The position numbers and the translations under genes were made by a program. The notes under the pieces are model-generated. The model did not search any database. It saw nothing but the letters and a program-made list of their open reading frames with translations, and was not told where the DNA came from. From Nocardioides sp. BP30 (GTDB lineage: Bacteria; Actinomycetota; Actinomycetes; Propionibacteriales; Nocardioidaceae), in NCBI RefSeq assembly GCF_029873215.1, contig NZ_CP123620.1, forward strand, positions 248,001 to 312,000: a DNA stretch of 64,000 nucleotides. Reading direction: 5' to 3'. This document shows, piece after piece, positions 16,764-26,739 of this stretch. The first letter of the stretch is position 1, and each line of letters begins with the position of its first letter.

Positions 16764-17981
16764 TCAGCGGCCACGCAGTCGGTGGATCTCGGCACGGGAG
16801 TGCTCGACCTGCGGGGTGTCCTGGCCCTTGCCGGTCGACAGGTCGTGGGCGAGGTCGAGACTGGCGGCGAGGACGTGCTTCTCGCGGCGTCGGGTGACGC
16901 CGTCGGAGCGGCCGCTCACGGCTGCCTTGCGATCGCGTCGGCGGTGCTCGCGCTCCCCGGCGACGGCGAGGAGTTCCACCTCGGTGATGGTGCCGTTCGC
17001 CACCTCCGGCGCCAGGACGTCACGCAGCCAGCCCCGCTCGCGGCGCGCTCCCCACCGGAGTGCGACGAAGAGGACGACCACGCTGGTCACCGTGATGAGC
17101 ACCATGAGGAGGATGACGCCCAGCGCGTTGCCGTCGGCCACCGCCGGCATGGAGTCCCACACGCCGTGCAGCACCATCGCCGTCAGGGCCAGCAGGAGCC
17201 CGCGACCGATGCGCCGCGGTTGCGCTCGGGTGCCGACGAGGTAGATGACGCCGGCCGAGAAGAGCGCCGTGTACATCGCGTGCGAGGCAACCCCCGTGGC
17301 GGAGCGAAGGACGAAGGTCTGGAGGACGGAGTCGACCTGGTGGATGCCGAAGCTCTGGTAGGCGCTCTGCTGGCCGTAGAGCATGTCCTCGAGGACCTGG
17401 AAGCCGAGGCCGACGTAGGCGCCGACGATGAGCCCGTCGTAGACGGTGCGGATGACCAGGGGTGCGAGGCCGAGCAGGAGGACGAACACCGCGCCCTTGG
17501 CCGTCTCCTCGACGAACGGCGCGCTGAGCCCGGCCCTCCAGTCGGTTGCCCAGGCCTGGCCGAAGCTCTTCGCGTACAGGTTCATCAGGGCGCCGTTGCC
17601 TGAGAGCGCCATCGCCCACGGCGCGCCGATGCCACCGCCGACGAAGGCCGTCACAGCGAGCAGTGCCGGGGTCCGCTCGTACCGGTCGGCATGGTGGAGG
17701 AAGAGCAGGAAGACCAGGCAGAAGACTCCGGCCGAGCCGACGGCCGCGAGGTTCGCCTCGGCGAACACACCGGCCGTGGGGGCGGCGAGCTCGTAGAGCT
17801 GGCGCGCACCCATGGCGAGCAGCAGCAGGTAGATCCACAGGCACACGTTGCGGGGCTGGAACAGGTGGAACCGGTTGCCCCAGCCGGACTCCTCGATGGC
17901 GTCGGTACGACGGGTGAGCAGTGCGTGGGTCTCGGGCGCGTCGGCACCCTCGTCGGTGATGGTGGAGTCGGTCGAGCGCAT
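16764..17981 (-). CDS. PrsW family intramembrane metalloprotease
   Basis: 405 residues with about eight hydrophobic segments. The PrsW/CAAX-like motifs are present: FVEETAKGAVF (glutamate pair), FQVLEDMLYG, and SHAMYTALFSAGVIYLVG with the metal-binding histidine. PrsW-type proteases cut membrane-bound anti-sigma factors or act on prenylated-like substrates. The ATG shares its last base with the stop codon of the next upstream gene, so both are translated together. A basic, Glu-rich C-terminal tail of about 110 residues is cytoplasmic. Confidence 0.85.
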   Translation of the reverse strand: MRSTDSTITDEGADAPETHALLTRRTDAIEESGWGNRFHLFQPRNVCLWIYLLLLAMGARQLYELAAPTAGVFAEANLAAVGSAGVFCLVFLLFLHHADRYERTPALLAVTAFVGGGIGAPWAMALSGNGALMNLYAKSFGQAWATDWRAGLSAPFVEETAKGAVFVLLLGLAPLVIRTVYDGLIVGAYVGLGFQVLEDMLYGQQSAYQSFGIHQVDSVLQTFVLRSATGVASHAMYTALFSAGVIYLVGTRAQPRRIGRGLLLALTAMVLHGVWDSMPAVADGNALGVILLMVLITVTSVVVLFVALRWGARRERGWLRDVLAPEVANGTITEVELLAVAGEREHRRRDRKAAVSGRSDGVTRRREKHVLAASLDLAHDLSTGKGQDTPQVEHSRAEIHRLRGR

Positions 17982-18607
17982 CAGGACTCGCCCCCGTCCT
18001 GGGCCAGGGAGTCGATCATCGCGTCGGTCTCGCTCTGGAGTGCGGTCACCTGGGCCTGGGGGCCGCTCACCTGGATCTCGATACCGGTCCCGTCGACGAC
18101 GAAGGCGTCGATGGAACCGATACCACCCAGGTAGGTGAAGTCCTCGCCGATGCCCCGTAGCCCGGCGGCGGTGGTGACGTCACGCGTCTCGCCGGGAACG
18201 TGGAAGCCCGAGCTGGACGCGGCGGTGATCCGCTCGGTCTGGTCGAGCAGCCGGGAGGGGCTCTGGTCGAAGGGGCCCTGGACGATGGAGAACAGGACGC
18301 CGTCCTTGACCAGCGCGTCCTGCTTGACGGCCTTCGCGCCACTGCGCGTCTCGTCGCTGGTGCGCAGCCCGGCGATCACGCCCCAGCCAGGCGCGACGGA
18401 CATCGTGATGTCGTCGGTGACCTGGATGGCCTCACCGGCCCGGGTCGAGTCGTCCCACGCCACCCGGTCGTCGACCCACGGCATCACCCACGCCCACAGT
18501 GCGATGACGGCGAGCGCCACCAGTCCGTAGGGGATCGACCGCCGATCCAACCCGAGCCAACGGTGCTCGACCGGGACCCGGGGCACCTCCGCCTGCGTCG
18601 TAGCCAT
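17981..18607 (-). CDS. membrane-anchored hypothetical protein, partner of PrsW-like protease
   Basis: 208 residues: a short cytoplasmic N-terminus, one membrane segment (about residues 27-46, YGLVALAVIALWAWVMPWVD), then a soluble extracytoplasmic domain of about 160 residues. It overlaps the protease gene (TGATG). The one-segment topology makes it a plausible substrate or regulator of the PrsW-like protease, but I see no anti-sigma motif. Family not recognised. Confidence 0.75.
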   Translation of the reverse strand: MATTQAEVPRVPVEHRWLGLDRRSIPYGLVALAVIALWAWVMPWVDDRVAWDDSTRAGEAIQVTDDITMSVAPGWGVIAGLRTSDETRSGAKAVKQDALVKDGVLFSIVQGPFDQSPSRLLDQTERITAASSSGFHVPGETRDVTTAAGLRGIGEDFTYLGGIGSIDAFVVDGTGIEIQVSGPQAQVTALQSETDAMIDSLAQDGGES

Positions 18608-18692
18608 TCGAGATCCCTCCCGCGAGAACGACTCCCCTTCCCCCGGTCGCGAGCCTATCCACCACGCACGGCTGCCGTCATCAGCACCGACC

Positions 18693-19358
18693 TCAGCGCT
18701 GCAGCCATGTCAGGACGGCGAGTACCCGCCGATGGTCGAGCCGGGAGGCCTCGAGGTCGAGCTTGGCGAAGATGGCCGTGCTGTGTTTCTCCACGGATGC
18801 GACGGCGAGGTGGAGAGCATCGGCGATGCCCTGGTTGGTGCGGCCCTGCGCCATCTGCTCGAGGACTTCCCGTTCGCGTGCGGTCAGGCGGGACAGCGGG
18901 TCGTGCTGTCGCGAGAGCAGGGCGGAGATCAGTTGCGGATCCAGGACGGTGCCCCCACCGGCGATGCGACGTACCGCCTCGCGCAGCTCCGCCAGTGAGC
19001 TGATGCCCTCCTTGAGCAGGTAGCCGACGCCTCGGGGTCCTGCGGCGAGGAGCTCGCGGGCGTAGTCGACCTCGGCGTACTGGCTCAGCAGCAGCACCCC
19101 GATGTCGGGGTGTTGCCGGCGCAGCGCGAGGGCGACGCGGAGCCCCTCGTCGCGGAACGTGGGAGGCATCCGGACGTCGAGCACCGCGACGTGGGGCGAC
19201 GTCGTGGACAGGGCGGCGAGCAGCGAGTCACCGTCGCTGTAGGCAGCCACGACCGGGAACCCGGCCTCGTCGAACAGGCGGATCAGGCCCTCTCGGAGAA
19301 GGGCGGCGTCCTCCGCGATGACGACCCGGACAGGCTCCTCGCCTGCGGCGATGCTCAC
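18693..19358 (-). CDS. LuxR/NarL family response regulator
   Basis: 221 residues. The receiver domain has the phosphoacceptor in VAVLDVRMPP (Asp 61) and a conserved Lys in GYLLKEG. The C-terminal LuxR helix-turn-helix is LTAREREVLEQMAQGRTNQG. It follows the histidine kinase by 4 bases and closes an ABC transporter-kinase-regulator operon, so it probably responds to the signal handled by that transporter. Confidence 0.94.
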   Translation of the reverse strand: MSIAAGEEPVRVVIAEDAALLREGLIRLFDEAGFPVVAAYSDGDSLLAALSTTSPHVAVLDVRMPPTFRDEGLRVALALRRQHPDIGVLLLSQYAEVDYARELLAAGPRGVGYLLKEGISSLAELREAVRRIAGGGTVLDPQLISALLSRQHDPLSRLTAREREVLEQMAQGRTNQGIADALHLAVASVEKHSTAIFAKLDLEASRLDHRRVLAVLTWLQR

Positions 19359-19362
19359 CGCT

Positions 19363-20730
19363 TCAGCCTAGGGTGCCGGCGGGACGGTCGACCGGGATGT
19401 TCGCGGTGATGGTCGTCGGTCCACCGGGCGGCGAGACGATCGTGAGCGTGCCGCGAAGGCCCGCGATCCGATCCTCGAGACCGGCGAGTCCGTGGCCTGG
19501 CCTGGTCCTGGCTCCGCCGATCCCGTCGTCGCCGACCGTGAGACGCAGGTATTGCCTGCCGTCGGCGTCGGTGGCCAGTTCGGCCGCGAGGTCCGCGCGG
19601 GTGGCGTGAGCGTGACGGACCGCGTTGGTGAGGAGCTCGGCGGCGACGTAGTAGGCACTGCGTTCGATGGGTGCCAGCAACGGCGACGGACCGAGGTCCA
19701 GGCGGGCATGCACGGTCATGACGCTCTGGTCGGCCAACGAGCTCAACGCCGCCGCCAGCCCCCGGTCCTGCAGGATCGGTGGAGCGAGTCCGCGGGAGAG
19801 GCTGCGCAGCTCGTCCAGCACGGTCTTGGACCGTTGCAGCGTCTGCATGATGAGCGTCTGTGCGCCCGCGGGGTCGGTCTCGATCCGGTTGGCGGCGATC
19901 GCGAGGTCGTACTGGATCCGGACCAGGTGCTGCTGCGGACCGTCATGCAGGTCACGCTCCAGGCGGCGTAGTGCAGCATCCTCCGCGATCACCGCCGAGC
20001 GCCGGGACTGCTCCGCCTGAGCCGCATCGCGCTCGTGCTGGAAGGAGCGGCGCTCCCCCAGCAGCGCGGCGGCCAGCCGGCAGTGCGCGGCCATGAGCAC
20101 CCTGCCGAGGATCGGCACCAACGCGGCGGCCATCACACCCAGGACGAGCATGACGCCGTCGCGTGCCAGCGTCGCGGGCACGCCCAGACCGCCACTGCGG
20201 ACCAGGAAGGCAGCGACCTGGAAGAAGGCCGAACCGCGGCCATGGTCGGTCAACGGACTCCATGCCCAGAAGGTGAGGGCACCGGCCGCGCTGCCGACCC
20301 AGGTCAACGCCAGGGTCCAGGTCGCGATGCCCAGGATGCCGTTGGCCAGCGTGTGCGCGAGGTAGGCCCAGTGTCGCGAGTCGACGAGCGTGGCTCGCAG
20401 AGCCAGTCGCGGCGAGGTCCGGCGCGCGGGCCAGGCCGGCGGGTCGACCGGGCGCACACCGGCTGCCCGGAGGCGGGCGAGCTCCACGGTTCCGAACCAG
20501 CGACCGGCCACCAGCCCCACGGCCAGCACGGGCAGTCCCACCCACACGACCACGAGCGCCGTACCGATCGCGGAACAGAGGCCGGCGACGAGAAGTCCAC
20601 CCAAAGCGAAGGGCAACGAGGTGAGGAGGTAGCCATAGGTGGCGGCCGTACGGCGCCACACCATGACCCATCGGGCGGTGGAGCGCGGCGGCGTCACCGG
20701 ACCATGGTGACGGATCGGGAGCAAGCTCAT
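19363..20730 (-). CDS. sensor histidine kinase (HisKA_3 type)
   Basis: 455 residues from ATG 20730, which overlaps the stop of the permease gene (ATGA). About six membrane segments occupy residues 25-235 in an actinobacterial multi-pass sensor domain. The kinase core has the HisKA_3 phosphorylation motif LRRLERDLHDGPQQHLVRIQ and an ATPase domain with ELLTNAVRHAHA and DDGIGGARTRPGHGLAGLEDRI. It is the partner of the LuxR-type regulator that follows. The longer frame to 20847 has no supporting ribosome site. Confidence 0.92.
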   Translation of the reverse strand: MSLLPIRHHGPVTPPRSTARWVMVWRRTAATYGYLLTSLPFALGGLLVAGLCSAIGTALVVVWVGLPVLAVGLVAGRWFGTVELARLRAAGVRPVDPPAWPARRTSPRLALRATLVDSRHWAYLAHTLANGILGIATWTLALTWVGSAAGALTFWAWSPLTDHGRGSAFFQVAAFLVRSGGLGVPATLARDGVMLVLGVMAAALVPILGRVLMAAHCRLAAALLGERRSFQHERDAAQAEQSRRSAVIAEDAALRRLERDLHDGPQQHLVRIQYDLAIAANRIETDPAGAQTLIMQTLQRSKTVLDELRSLSRGLAPPILQDRGLAAALSSLADQSVMTVHARLDLGPSPLLAPIERSAYYVAAELLTNAVRHAHATRADLAAELATDADGRQYLRLTVGDDGIGGARTRPGHGLAGLEDRIAGLRGTLTIVSPPGGPTTITANIPVDRPAGTLG

Positions 20731-22613
20731 GTGCGAGCCTGCAGCACGACGACAGGTCGGTCGCGGGTGGCCGACCAAGCGGTCCAGAGTCCGGCGGCAC
20801 CGGTGACGCCCAGGACGGTGGCGGCGGTGGCTCCCAGCAGGGGCCACGGTACGACGAGGGCGACCGTGCCGGTGAGGTGCCGGGTGGTGACCCCCGCGGC
20901 TGCCGCGGTCGCCGCCGCGGCGGCGATTCCGAGCACGAGTCCGGCGATCACGACCATCCAGGTCTCCAGTACCGCCGTGCGCAGCGTCTGACCCCGGGTC
21001 AGACCGGCGGCTCGCATGGCGGCGTACTCGCGTCGGCGATCGGAGGCGGCGATCGCGATGGAGTTGACGACACCGATCACGGCGTAGAGGACGCCGAGGG
21101 CGAGCACGACCACGAGGGTGTCACTGCTCGCGTCGTGTCCCGCATGGCGTTGGGCGTCCAGCCAGGCGGTGAAGGTCTGGACGTGCCCGAAGCGGGCGAG
21201 GTCACGCAGGGTGGCGGCGGTGACGTTGCCGCCCGTCGTGACGAAGGTCGTTGCCGGTGCGTCGGCGAGCAGGTCGGTCGGCACTCGTCGGCGCGGGATG
21301 AGGACACTCCCCGCGCTGCCCGCGACGGATCCGCTCAGGCGTACGACGCCGAGATCGACCGGCCCGACGCGCAGCTCGGCCTGCCCGCCGAGGCCGGAGC
21401 CGACGGTGTCCACCCCGGTCGTCACCGCACCGGCAGCGAGGGCGTCGACATCGGCGCTCGGGTGGACGGACGTGTAGTCGGCCGGGTCGACCACCAGGGC
21501 GTCGGCGGTGGTGCCGGCTCCTGCCTCGTCCCTGGTGGAGTCCAGAGCGACCGGAAGCTCGTACTGGGTCGAAGCCCCGATGACGCCCGTAGCGTCGTGG
21601 ATGCCCGCGCCCACGGGACCCGTGCCGGTGACGACCAGATCGGCCGAGGTGGTCGCGTGCAGCTCGTCGACCCTCGAGGAGGCGAAGGAGAGCATGGCGA
21701 TCGGCTGGCTGAGCAGGAGGCCGCAGAGCACGATGACCGGGGCGGCGATCGAGGCGCTGCGCTGAGCGGCGTCGCGGAGGTTGGCTGCGGACAGGCGGCC
21801 ACCGACACCGGCACGTGGCACAGCCACGGCGAGAGCCGGCACGATCACGGGGGCCAGGGCGGCGAAGCACAGCGAGGCAGCGATCGCCACGCACATCGCC
21901 ATCGCCTGGCCGCCGGCTCGACCGCCGTACGGAGCTGCGGCGAACAGTGCGAGGGCACCGAGCCCGAGGACCGAGCCGCTCACGAGTCGCAGGACGGTGA
22001 GGCGTCGGGCCTGCTCACCGGTCTCGCGCAGAGCATCCAGCGGGCGGACGCGCTGGATCCGGCGTGCCGCCACGAGCACGCCCGCGATCGAGAGACAGGG
22101 CCCGATGGCGAGGGAGGCAGGGATGATCCACACGGGCCACGCCGGGGCGAAGTGGGGAGGCACGAACCCGTAGTGCGACACCAACGCCGTCTCGAGCCGC
22201 TGCAGACCGGCGCCGGCGACGACGCCGACGGCAGCGCCCGCACCGCCGAGCAGGGCCGCCTCACCCAGCAGGACCCGGCGCAGGTCGGCGACGCCGGCAC
22301 CGACCAGGCGCAGCAGGGCCAGTTCACGCCGACGCTGGGCGATGGTGAAGGCGAAGGTGGAACCGATGATCGCGACGGCGAGGAACGCTGCGAAGGCGAG
22401 CATCACCGCCAGCACGGTGACGGCGGTCAGGTTCGTCTCCTGGAAGCGCATCTGGTCGACCGGGGAGGCCTCGGCCGGCACCGGCTCTCGCACGGCGCCG
22501 AGGAGGAGCACCAGCGAGGACTGGGCGAGTCCGACCCCCAGAGCCACGGTGAGGAAGGACCCGAGGTAGAGGTGCCAGCGCTCCCGCAACCCGTTGATGA
22601 TCACGGCCCTCAT
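20727..22613 (-). CDS. FtsX-like ABC transporter permease
   Basis: 628 residues. Two FtsX repeats are visible, each with three or four membrane segments: the first after LTAVTVLAVMLAFAAFLAVAII with QRRRELALLRLVGAG, the second near the end with SDRRREYAAMRAAGLTRGQT. Between them is a large extracytoplasmic domain of about 180 residues. The family is used in antibiotic-peptide resistance and lipoprotein handling. It overlaps both the upstream ATPase and the downstream kinase gene by four bases, so a single operon. Confidence 0.93.
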   Translation of the reverse strand: MRAVIINGLRERWHLYLGSFLTVALGVGLAQSSLVLLLGAVREPVPAEASPVDQMRFQETNLTAVTVLAVMLAFAAFLAVAIIGSTFAFTIAQRRRELALLRLVGAGVADLRRVLLGEAALLGGAGAAVGVVAGAGLQRLETALVSHYGFVPPHFAPAWPVWIIPASLAIGPCLSIAGVLVAARRIQRVRPLDALRETGEQARRLTVLRLVSGSVLGLGALALFAAAPYGGRAGGQAMAMCVAIAASLCFAALAPVIVPALAVAVPRAGVGGRLSAANLRDAAQRSASIAAPVIVLCGLLLSQPIAMLSFASSRVDELHATTSADLVVTGTGPVGAGIHDATGVIGASTQYELPVALDSTRDEAGAGTTADALVVDPADYTSVHPSADVDALAAGAVTTGVDTVGSGLGGQAELRVGPVDLGVVRLSGSVAGSAGSVLIPRRRVPTDLLADAPATTFVTTGGNVTAATLRDLARFGHVQTFTAWLDAQRHAGHDASSDTLVVVLALGVLYAVIGVVNSIAIAASDRRREYAAMRAAGLTRGQTLRTAVLETWMVVIAGLVLGIAAAAATAAAAGVTTRHLTGTVALVVPWPLLGATAATVLGVTGAAGLWTAWSATRDRPVVVLQART

Positions 22614-23362
22614 CGATGCATCTCCAAGGAGACGAGCCGATCGGCGACGGTGGCCGGGTCCGCGCCGTCGAGCCGACCCGCCAGGTGTCCGTCGCTGAGG
22701 AAGACGATCGAGTCGGCTCGGGCGGCCGCCGCAGGGTCGTGGGTGACCATCACGATGGTCTGACCCCGGTCCGCCATCGCGCGCATCAGGTCGAGCACCA
22801 CCCCGGCCGAGCGCGAGTCGAGGGCTCCGGTGGGTTCGTCGGCGAAGAGCACCTCGGGCCGGGTCGTCATCGCCCGTGCGATCGCGACGCGCTGCTGCTG
22901 GCCCCCGGAGAGCTCACGCGGTCGATGGCCGGCACGACCGCCCAGGCCCACCTCCTCCAGGGCGCGGCGCACATCGGCGGCCGATGGCGACCGCCCCGCC
23001 AGTTGGAGCGGCAGCGCGACGTTCTGTGCGGCGGTCAGCGAGCCGATGAGGTTGAAGCTCTGGAACACGAACCCGATCCGGGAACGGCGCAGGATCGTCA
23101 GCTCCCGTTCGCTCACGCCGACGAGGTCGTGCTCGCCCAGGAACACATGGCCGCTGTCGACCCGATCGAGGCCCGCGGCGCAGTGCAGCAGAGTCGACTT
23201 GCCCGAGCCGGACGGGCCCATGATCGCGGTCCAGGACCCACGGGGAAAGGCGATCGTGACGTCGTCGAGCGCGACGACCGTGCCGGATGCGTCGCGATAG
23301 CTGCGACTCACGCCGCTCAACTCGAGGGCGGTCGCGGCGCCGAGGTAGGGGGTGGTTGTCAT
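22610..23362 (-). CDS. ABC transporter ATP-binding protein (LolD/MacB type)
   Basis: 250 residues. Walker A is GPSGSGKST, the signature is [16 protein letters not shown], Walker B is [13 protein letters not shown] and the switch His is in [12 protein letters not shown]. The SxxxA-type N-terminus and size match ATPases that energise FtsX-like permeases such as BceA/MacB. It overlaps the permease start by four bases (ATGA). First gene of the four-gene operon running down to 18693. Confidence 0.95.
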   Translation of the reverse strand: MTTTPYLGAATALELSGVSRSYRDASGTVVALDDVTIAFPRGSWTAIMGPSGSGKSTLLHCAAGLDRVDSGHVFLGEHDLVGVSERELTILRRSRIGFVFQSFNLIGSLTAAQNVALPLQLAGRSPSAADVRRALEEVGLGGRAGHRPRELSGGQQQRVAIARAMTTRPEVLFADEPTGALDSRSAGVVLDLMRAMADRGQTIVMVTHDPAAAARADSIVFLSDGHLAGRLDGADPATVADRLVSLEMHR

Positions 23363-23436
23363 GCCTCAAGTCCAGCCGGGCGAGCGCCTCGGCGACACCG
23401 GGCATGCCGTCGAGATCGGGTAGGGATAACCCGGGG

Positions 23437-24195
23437 TCACACCAGGTGCACTTCGGCGCCGGCATCCTCCAACGTCTGCAGGAGCTGGCGAGGAGCCGAC
23501 TGCTCGGTGACGATGACGTCGAAGTCGGTCAGCGGGCAGACCACGGCCATGGCGGTGAGGGCGAACTTCGCGGCCTCGGCGACCAGGATGGTCCGGTTGG
23601 CCGATCGCATCATCGCCTGCTTGGCTGCGGCGTCGGCGAAGTCGAAGGCTGTCACGCCGGCCGCTTCGGCCGCACCGCAGCAGGACAGGACGGCGGTGTC
23701 GAGCCTCGTCCGGGCGAAGGCCGCCTCCAGGAGCGGGCCGCTGAGCGAGCCCTCGGTGGGGTGGACGGTGCCGCCGGGCACGACCACGCTCGCGGTGGCG
23801 CTGGTCGACAGCACGCCGATGCCCTGCACCGACATCGGCATGACGGTCACCCGCCGCGAGAAGAGTGCGCGTGCGACGGCGACAGCTGTCGTGCCGCTGT
23901 CGAGCCCGACAGCCTCTCCGTCGGAGATCAGGTCCGCCGCCACCGCTGCGAGTCGGCCCTTCCCCTCGGCGTTCTCCGAGGCTCGCATCGCGAAGGGGAG
24001 GCCTTCGCCGCGGAGACCACTCGAGACGGCGCCGCCGCGAACGCGCCGCAGAGCACCCACCCTGGCGAGCTGATCGAGGTCGCGGCGGATGGTGATCACC
24101 GAGCATCGTGTCTCGCGCGCCAGATCGGCCACCTCCACGCGGCCGGCCTCCCGCAGTCGGTCGAGGACCAGTCGTTGTCGCTCCGCGCTCTCCAT
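23437..24195 (-). CDS. DeoR/GlpR family transcriptional regulator
   Basis: 252 residues from ATG 24195 (MESAERQRLVLDRLREAG). The DeoR helix-turn-helix is at residues 20-60 (VADLARETRCSVITIRRDLDQLARVG). The C-terminal sugar-sensing domain has DSGTTAVAVARAL and the closing VTEQSAPRQLLQTLEDAGAE. The family answers to phosphorylated sugars. It is divergent from an MFS transporter with a shared palindromic operator, so it probably represses that transporter. Confidence 0.93.
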   Translation of the reverse strand: MESAERQRLVLDRLREAGRVEVADLARETRCSVITIRRDLDQLARVGALRRVRGGAVSSGLRGEGLPFAMRASENAEGKGRLAAVAADLISDGEAVGLDSGTTAVAVARALFSRRVTVMPMSVQGIGVLSTSATASVVVPGGTVHPTEGSLSGPLLEAAFARTRLDTAVLSCCGAAEAAGVTAFDFADAAAKQAMMRSANRTILVAEAAKFALTAMAVVCPLTDFDVIVTEQSAPRQLLQTLEDAGAEVHLV

Positions 24196-24196
24196 G

Positions 24197-24221
24197 GAAC
24201 GATCATACCTTTTGATCGTTC
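24197..24221. promoter_or_regulatory. candidate DeoR operator
   Basis: Perfect 9-bp arms GAACGATCA (24197-24205) and TGATCGTTC (24213-24221) with a 7-bp spacer. It touches the DeoR start region and lies about 27 bp before the divergent MFS start, so it could silence both. A further half-site-like TTCGATC follows at 24241. Confidence 0.7.
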
Positions 24222-24247
24222 GATCTGTCTTGTGTGATGCTTCGATC

Positions 24248-25477
24248 ATGAGCATTGAACTCTCCTCTCCCCCACGTCCTGTCCGACGAGCCCGGTGCGC
24301 GGTGTACGCCGCGTTCTTCGTCAACGGCCTCTCGCTGGCGGTCTGGATCGTGAACATCCCGCAGATCGTGCGCCGTACGGGCATCAGCAACGGGATGCTC
24401 GGGGGCCTTCTCCTCGTGCTCGGCGCGGGCGCGGTCCTCGGCATGCAGGGCAGCGGCCTCCTGGCCTCGCGCGTCGGCAGCAGGGCGGCCGTCGGCGTCG
24501 GCGCGGGCGTCCTCGCCGTCGGAACCGTGCTGCCCGCCTTCGCACACACTCCGCTCGAGCTCGGTGCGGCACTGGCCGTGCTCGGACTGGGCAACGGCTG
24601 CATCGACGTGGCCATGAACGATCAGGGGGTCGCCGTGCAGAACGCCTACGGACGTCCGATCCTCTCCAGCTTCCACGCCCTGTTCTCCGTGGGCGGGGCG
24701 TGTGGGGCCGGTCTCGGCGCGCTGGTCCAGGCTCAGGGCGGCGGCGTTCTGGCGTCCATGGGGCCGACCGCCGTCGCGTCGCTGCTGGCCGGAGCCGGCC
24801 TCGTACCGTTCCTGCTCTCCCATGAGGCCGTGCACGGCGGGCTCGACGGCGCCGTTGACACGATGACCCGGGAGACAGCTCCCGGCGTCCCCTCACGCGG
24901 CCGTCACGGCCTGCTGCGCACCGCGCTCGCGCTGGGCGCCATGGCGACCGCCTTCATGCTCACCGAGGGCATCGCCAACGACTGGAGCGCCGTCCACGCT
25001 GTCCAGCACCTCCACCGCACCGGAGCCGCGGCCGCGGCGCCGTACGTCGTCTTCGCCACCGCCATGACGACCGGTCGTCTCGTCATCGATCGGGTGACGG
25101 CCGCCGTCGGCCCGGTGCGGGTCGTTCGGGTCGGCTCGACGATCGCGATCCTCGGTCTCCTCGCTGTGGTGGCGGTGCCGGCCTACGCCGTCGTCCTCGT
25201 CGGGTGGGCCGTCTTCGGGATCGGGCTGGCAGGCATCATCCCGCAGCTCTTCACCGCCGCCGGCAGCCTCGTGCCCGGCCCCCGTGGCGCCATCATGCTC
25301 TCTCGCATCGTCGGTGCCGGCTACGTCGGCTCGCTCGCCGGGCCCGCGGTGATCGGCTGGGTCTCGGAGGCGACCGGGATCAACGCGGCGCTCCTCATCC
25401 CCGTGGCGCTGTGTGCGCTCGGGCTGGCCCTCGCCGGCGCCACACGCGGGGGCGTCCGAGCCGAGTCCGTGGGATGA
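24248..25477 (+). CDS. MFS transporter, DeoR-linked
   Basis: 409 residues from ATG 24248 with twelve hydrophobic segments. Recognisable parts are VYAAFFVNGLSLAVWIVNIP (first helix), LGNGCIDVAMNDQGV (helix 4, a feature of the sugar/fucose-permease-like MFS branch) and SSFHALFSVGGACGAGLG. It is divergent from the DeoR regulator and shares its operator, so its substrate is probably a sugar or sugar derivative. The upstream open frame back to 24089 overlaps the regulator and is rejected. Confidence 0.9.
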   Translation: MSIELSSPPRPVRRARCAVYAAFFVNGLSLAVWIVNIPQIVRRTGISNGMLGGLLLVLGAGAVLGMQGSGLLASRVGSRAAVGVGAGVLAVGTVLPAFAHTPLELGAALAVLGLGNGCIDVAMNDQGVAVQNAYGRPILSSFHALFSVGGACGAGLGALVQAQGGGVLASMGPTAVASLLAGAGLVPFLLSHEAVHGGLDGAVDTMTRETAPGVPSRGRHGLLRTALALGAMATAFMLTEGIANDWSAVHAVQHLHRTGAAAAAPYVVFATAMTTGRLVIDRVTAAVGPVRVVRVGSTIAILGLLAVVAVPAYAVVLVGWAVFGIGLAGIIPQLFTAAGSLVPGPRGAIMLSRIVGAGYVGSLAGPAVIGWVSEATGINAALLIPVALCALGLALAGATRGGVRAESVG

Positions 25478-25511
25478 GAGGCCCCTCGGCTCCCGCGCGC
25501 ACTCGTCATCG

Positions 25512-26732
25512 TCATCCGTGCGCCTGCGAACCTTGGTCGAGGGGGAAGGCGGTGCGTTTCGCCGTGTAGGAGACGACAGCGCTGACCGCGACGAGGGCGA
25601 GGCAGACCCACGCCAGGGTGTGGCTGCCGAAGGCGTCGACGAGGACGCCGCCGATGAGACCGCCGGCAGCAATGGATCCGGAGAAGATCGAGATCATCAG
25701 CGTGTTGGCGACCTCTGCGGCCGGCCCGGAACGGGCGACGACGGCGGTGGTGAACAGCGTGGCCGAACTGCCGAAGGCGAGGCCCCAGGCGGCTGCGGCG
25801 AGGTACACCAGCACGGCGACGCCCGACAGCGTCGCGAGCACGAGGACGGCGAACGCGAACACGAACGCCGAGCCGACGACGAGCTTGCGCAGGTGCCGAT
25901 CGATCTGGGCGCCCACGAGGAGGATCGAGGCGATCGCCATCGCGCCGAAGACGAAGAGGATCCAGCCGGTCTGGTCGCCGAGACCCGCGTCGTCGAGGAA
26001 GTCGGCGATGTAGGTGTAGAGGATGTTGTGGGCCACCACGAAGCAGCCCACGACCAGCAGGATCGTCTTGATGCCGGGCAGGTTGAGCACCTCGAGCGCG
26101 GTGTGCCGCTCTGTCCGGGCAAGGCCCGGCAGGTTGGGGAGGGTCGCCAGCACCCAGGCGATGGTGAGGGCGGTCAGGCCGACCGAGCACCAGAAGGCGA
26201 CCTGCCAGCTGGCGACCGATCCGATCGCGACCCCGGCCGGGATGCCGAGCGCCAGGGACACCGGGATGCCGCCGAGCGCGATCGAGATGGCGCGGCCCTG
26301 CTTGCCCTCGGGCGCGATGCGGGCGGCGTACGAGCCCAGCAGGGACCAGATCACGGCCGAGGAGAGGCCGGCCACGAACCTCGCGACCATCGTCAGCATG
26401 AAGTCGTGGGACAGAGCAGTGATCGCGTTCGTCACGATCTGACCCAGGAGCGCCACGACCAAGAGATCACGCCGGCGCCAGTGCGTCGTCGCCACCGAGA
26501 GCGGGATGACGAAGGCGGCGGTGCCGACGGCGTACACGGTGACCGTCTGACCCGTGACGGAGATCGACTGGTGCAGCGTGTGGCTCATCGCGGGCAGCAA
26601 TCCGGCGGGCAGCGCCTCGGTGAGGATGCCGATGAAGCCGGAGACGAACAGACCGATGAGGGCAGGGACCGGCAGCCGTCCCGGATCCAGAGCCGTGGGT
26701 GGCGGCGTCGCCGCTTCGTGGTGAGTTGACAT
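25512..26732 (-). CDS. MFS transporter (DHA1 efflux type)
   Basis: 406 residues, twelve hydrophobic segments, with the AraJ/YdhP-like start ALIGLFVSGFIGILTEALPAGLLPAMSHTL and motif A region VATTHWRRRDLLV. This branch exports sugars, arabinose-like compounds or drugs. It is divergent from a TetR regulator (26807) with an inverted repeat between them, the classic layout of a repressor-controlled efflux pump. Confidence 0.92.
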   Translation of the reverse strand: MSTHHEAATPPPTALDPGRLPVPALIGLFVSGFIGILTEALPAGLLPAMSHTLHQSISVTGQTVTVYAVGTAAFVIPLSVATTHWRRRDLLVVALLGQIVTNAITALSHDFMLTMVARFVAGLSSAVIWSLLGSYAARIAPEGKQGRAISIALGGIPVSLALGIPAGVAIGSVASWQVAFWCSVGLTALTIAWVLATLPNLPGLARTERHTALEVLNLPGIKTILLVVGCFVVAHNILYTYIADFLDDAGLGDQTGWILFVFGAMAIASILLVGAQIDRHLRKLVVGSAFVFAFAVLVLATLSGVAVLVYLAAAAWGLAFGSSATLFTTAVVARSGPAAEVANTLMISIFSGSIAAGGLIGGVLVDAFGSHTLAWVCLALVAVSAVVSYTAKRTAFPLDQGSQAHG

Positions 26733-26739
26733 GGCGTCA

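Noticed and set aside
24089..24247. N-terminal extension of the MFS gene
   Set aside because: It would overlap the divergent DeoR coding region and its operator; the residues are Arg/Ser-rich and unlike any transporter start.
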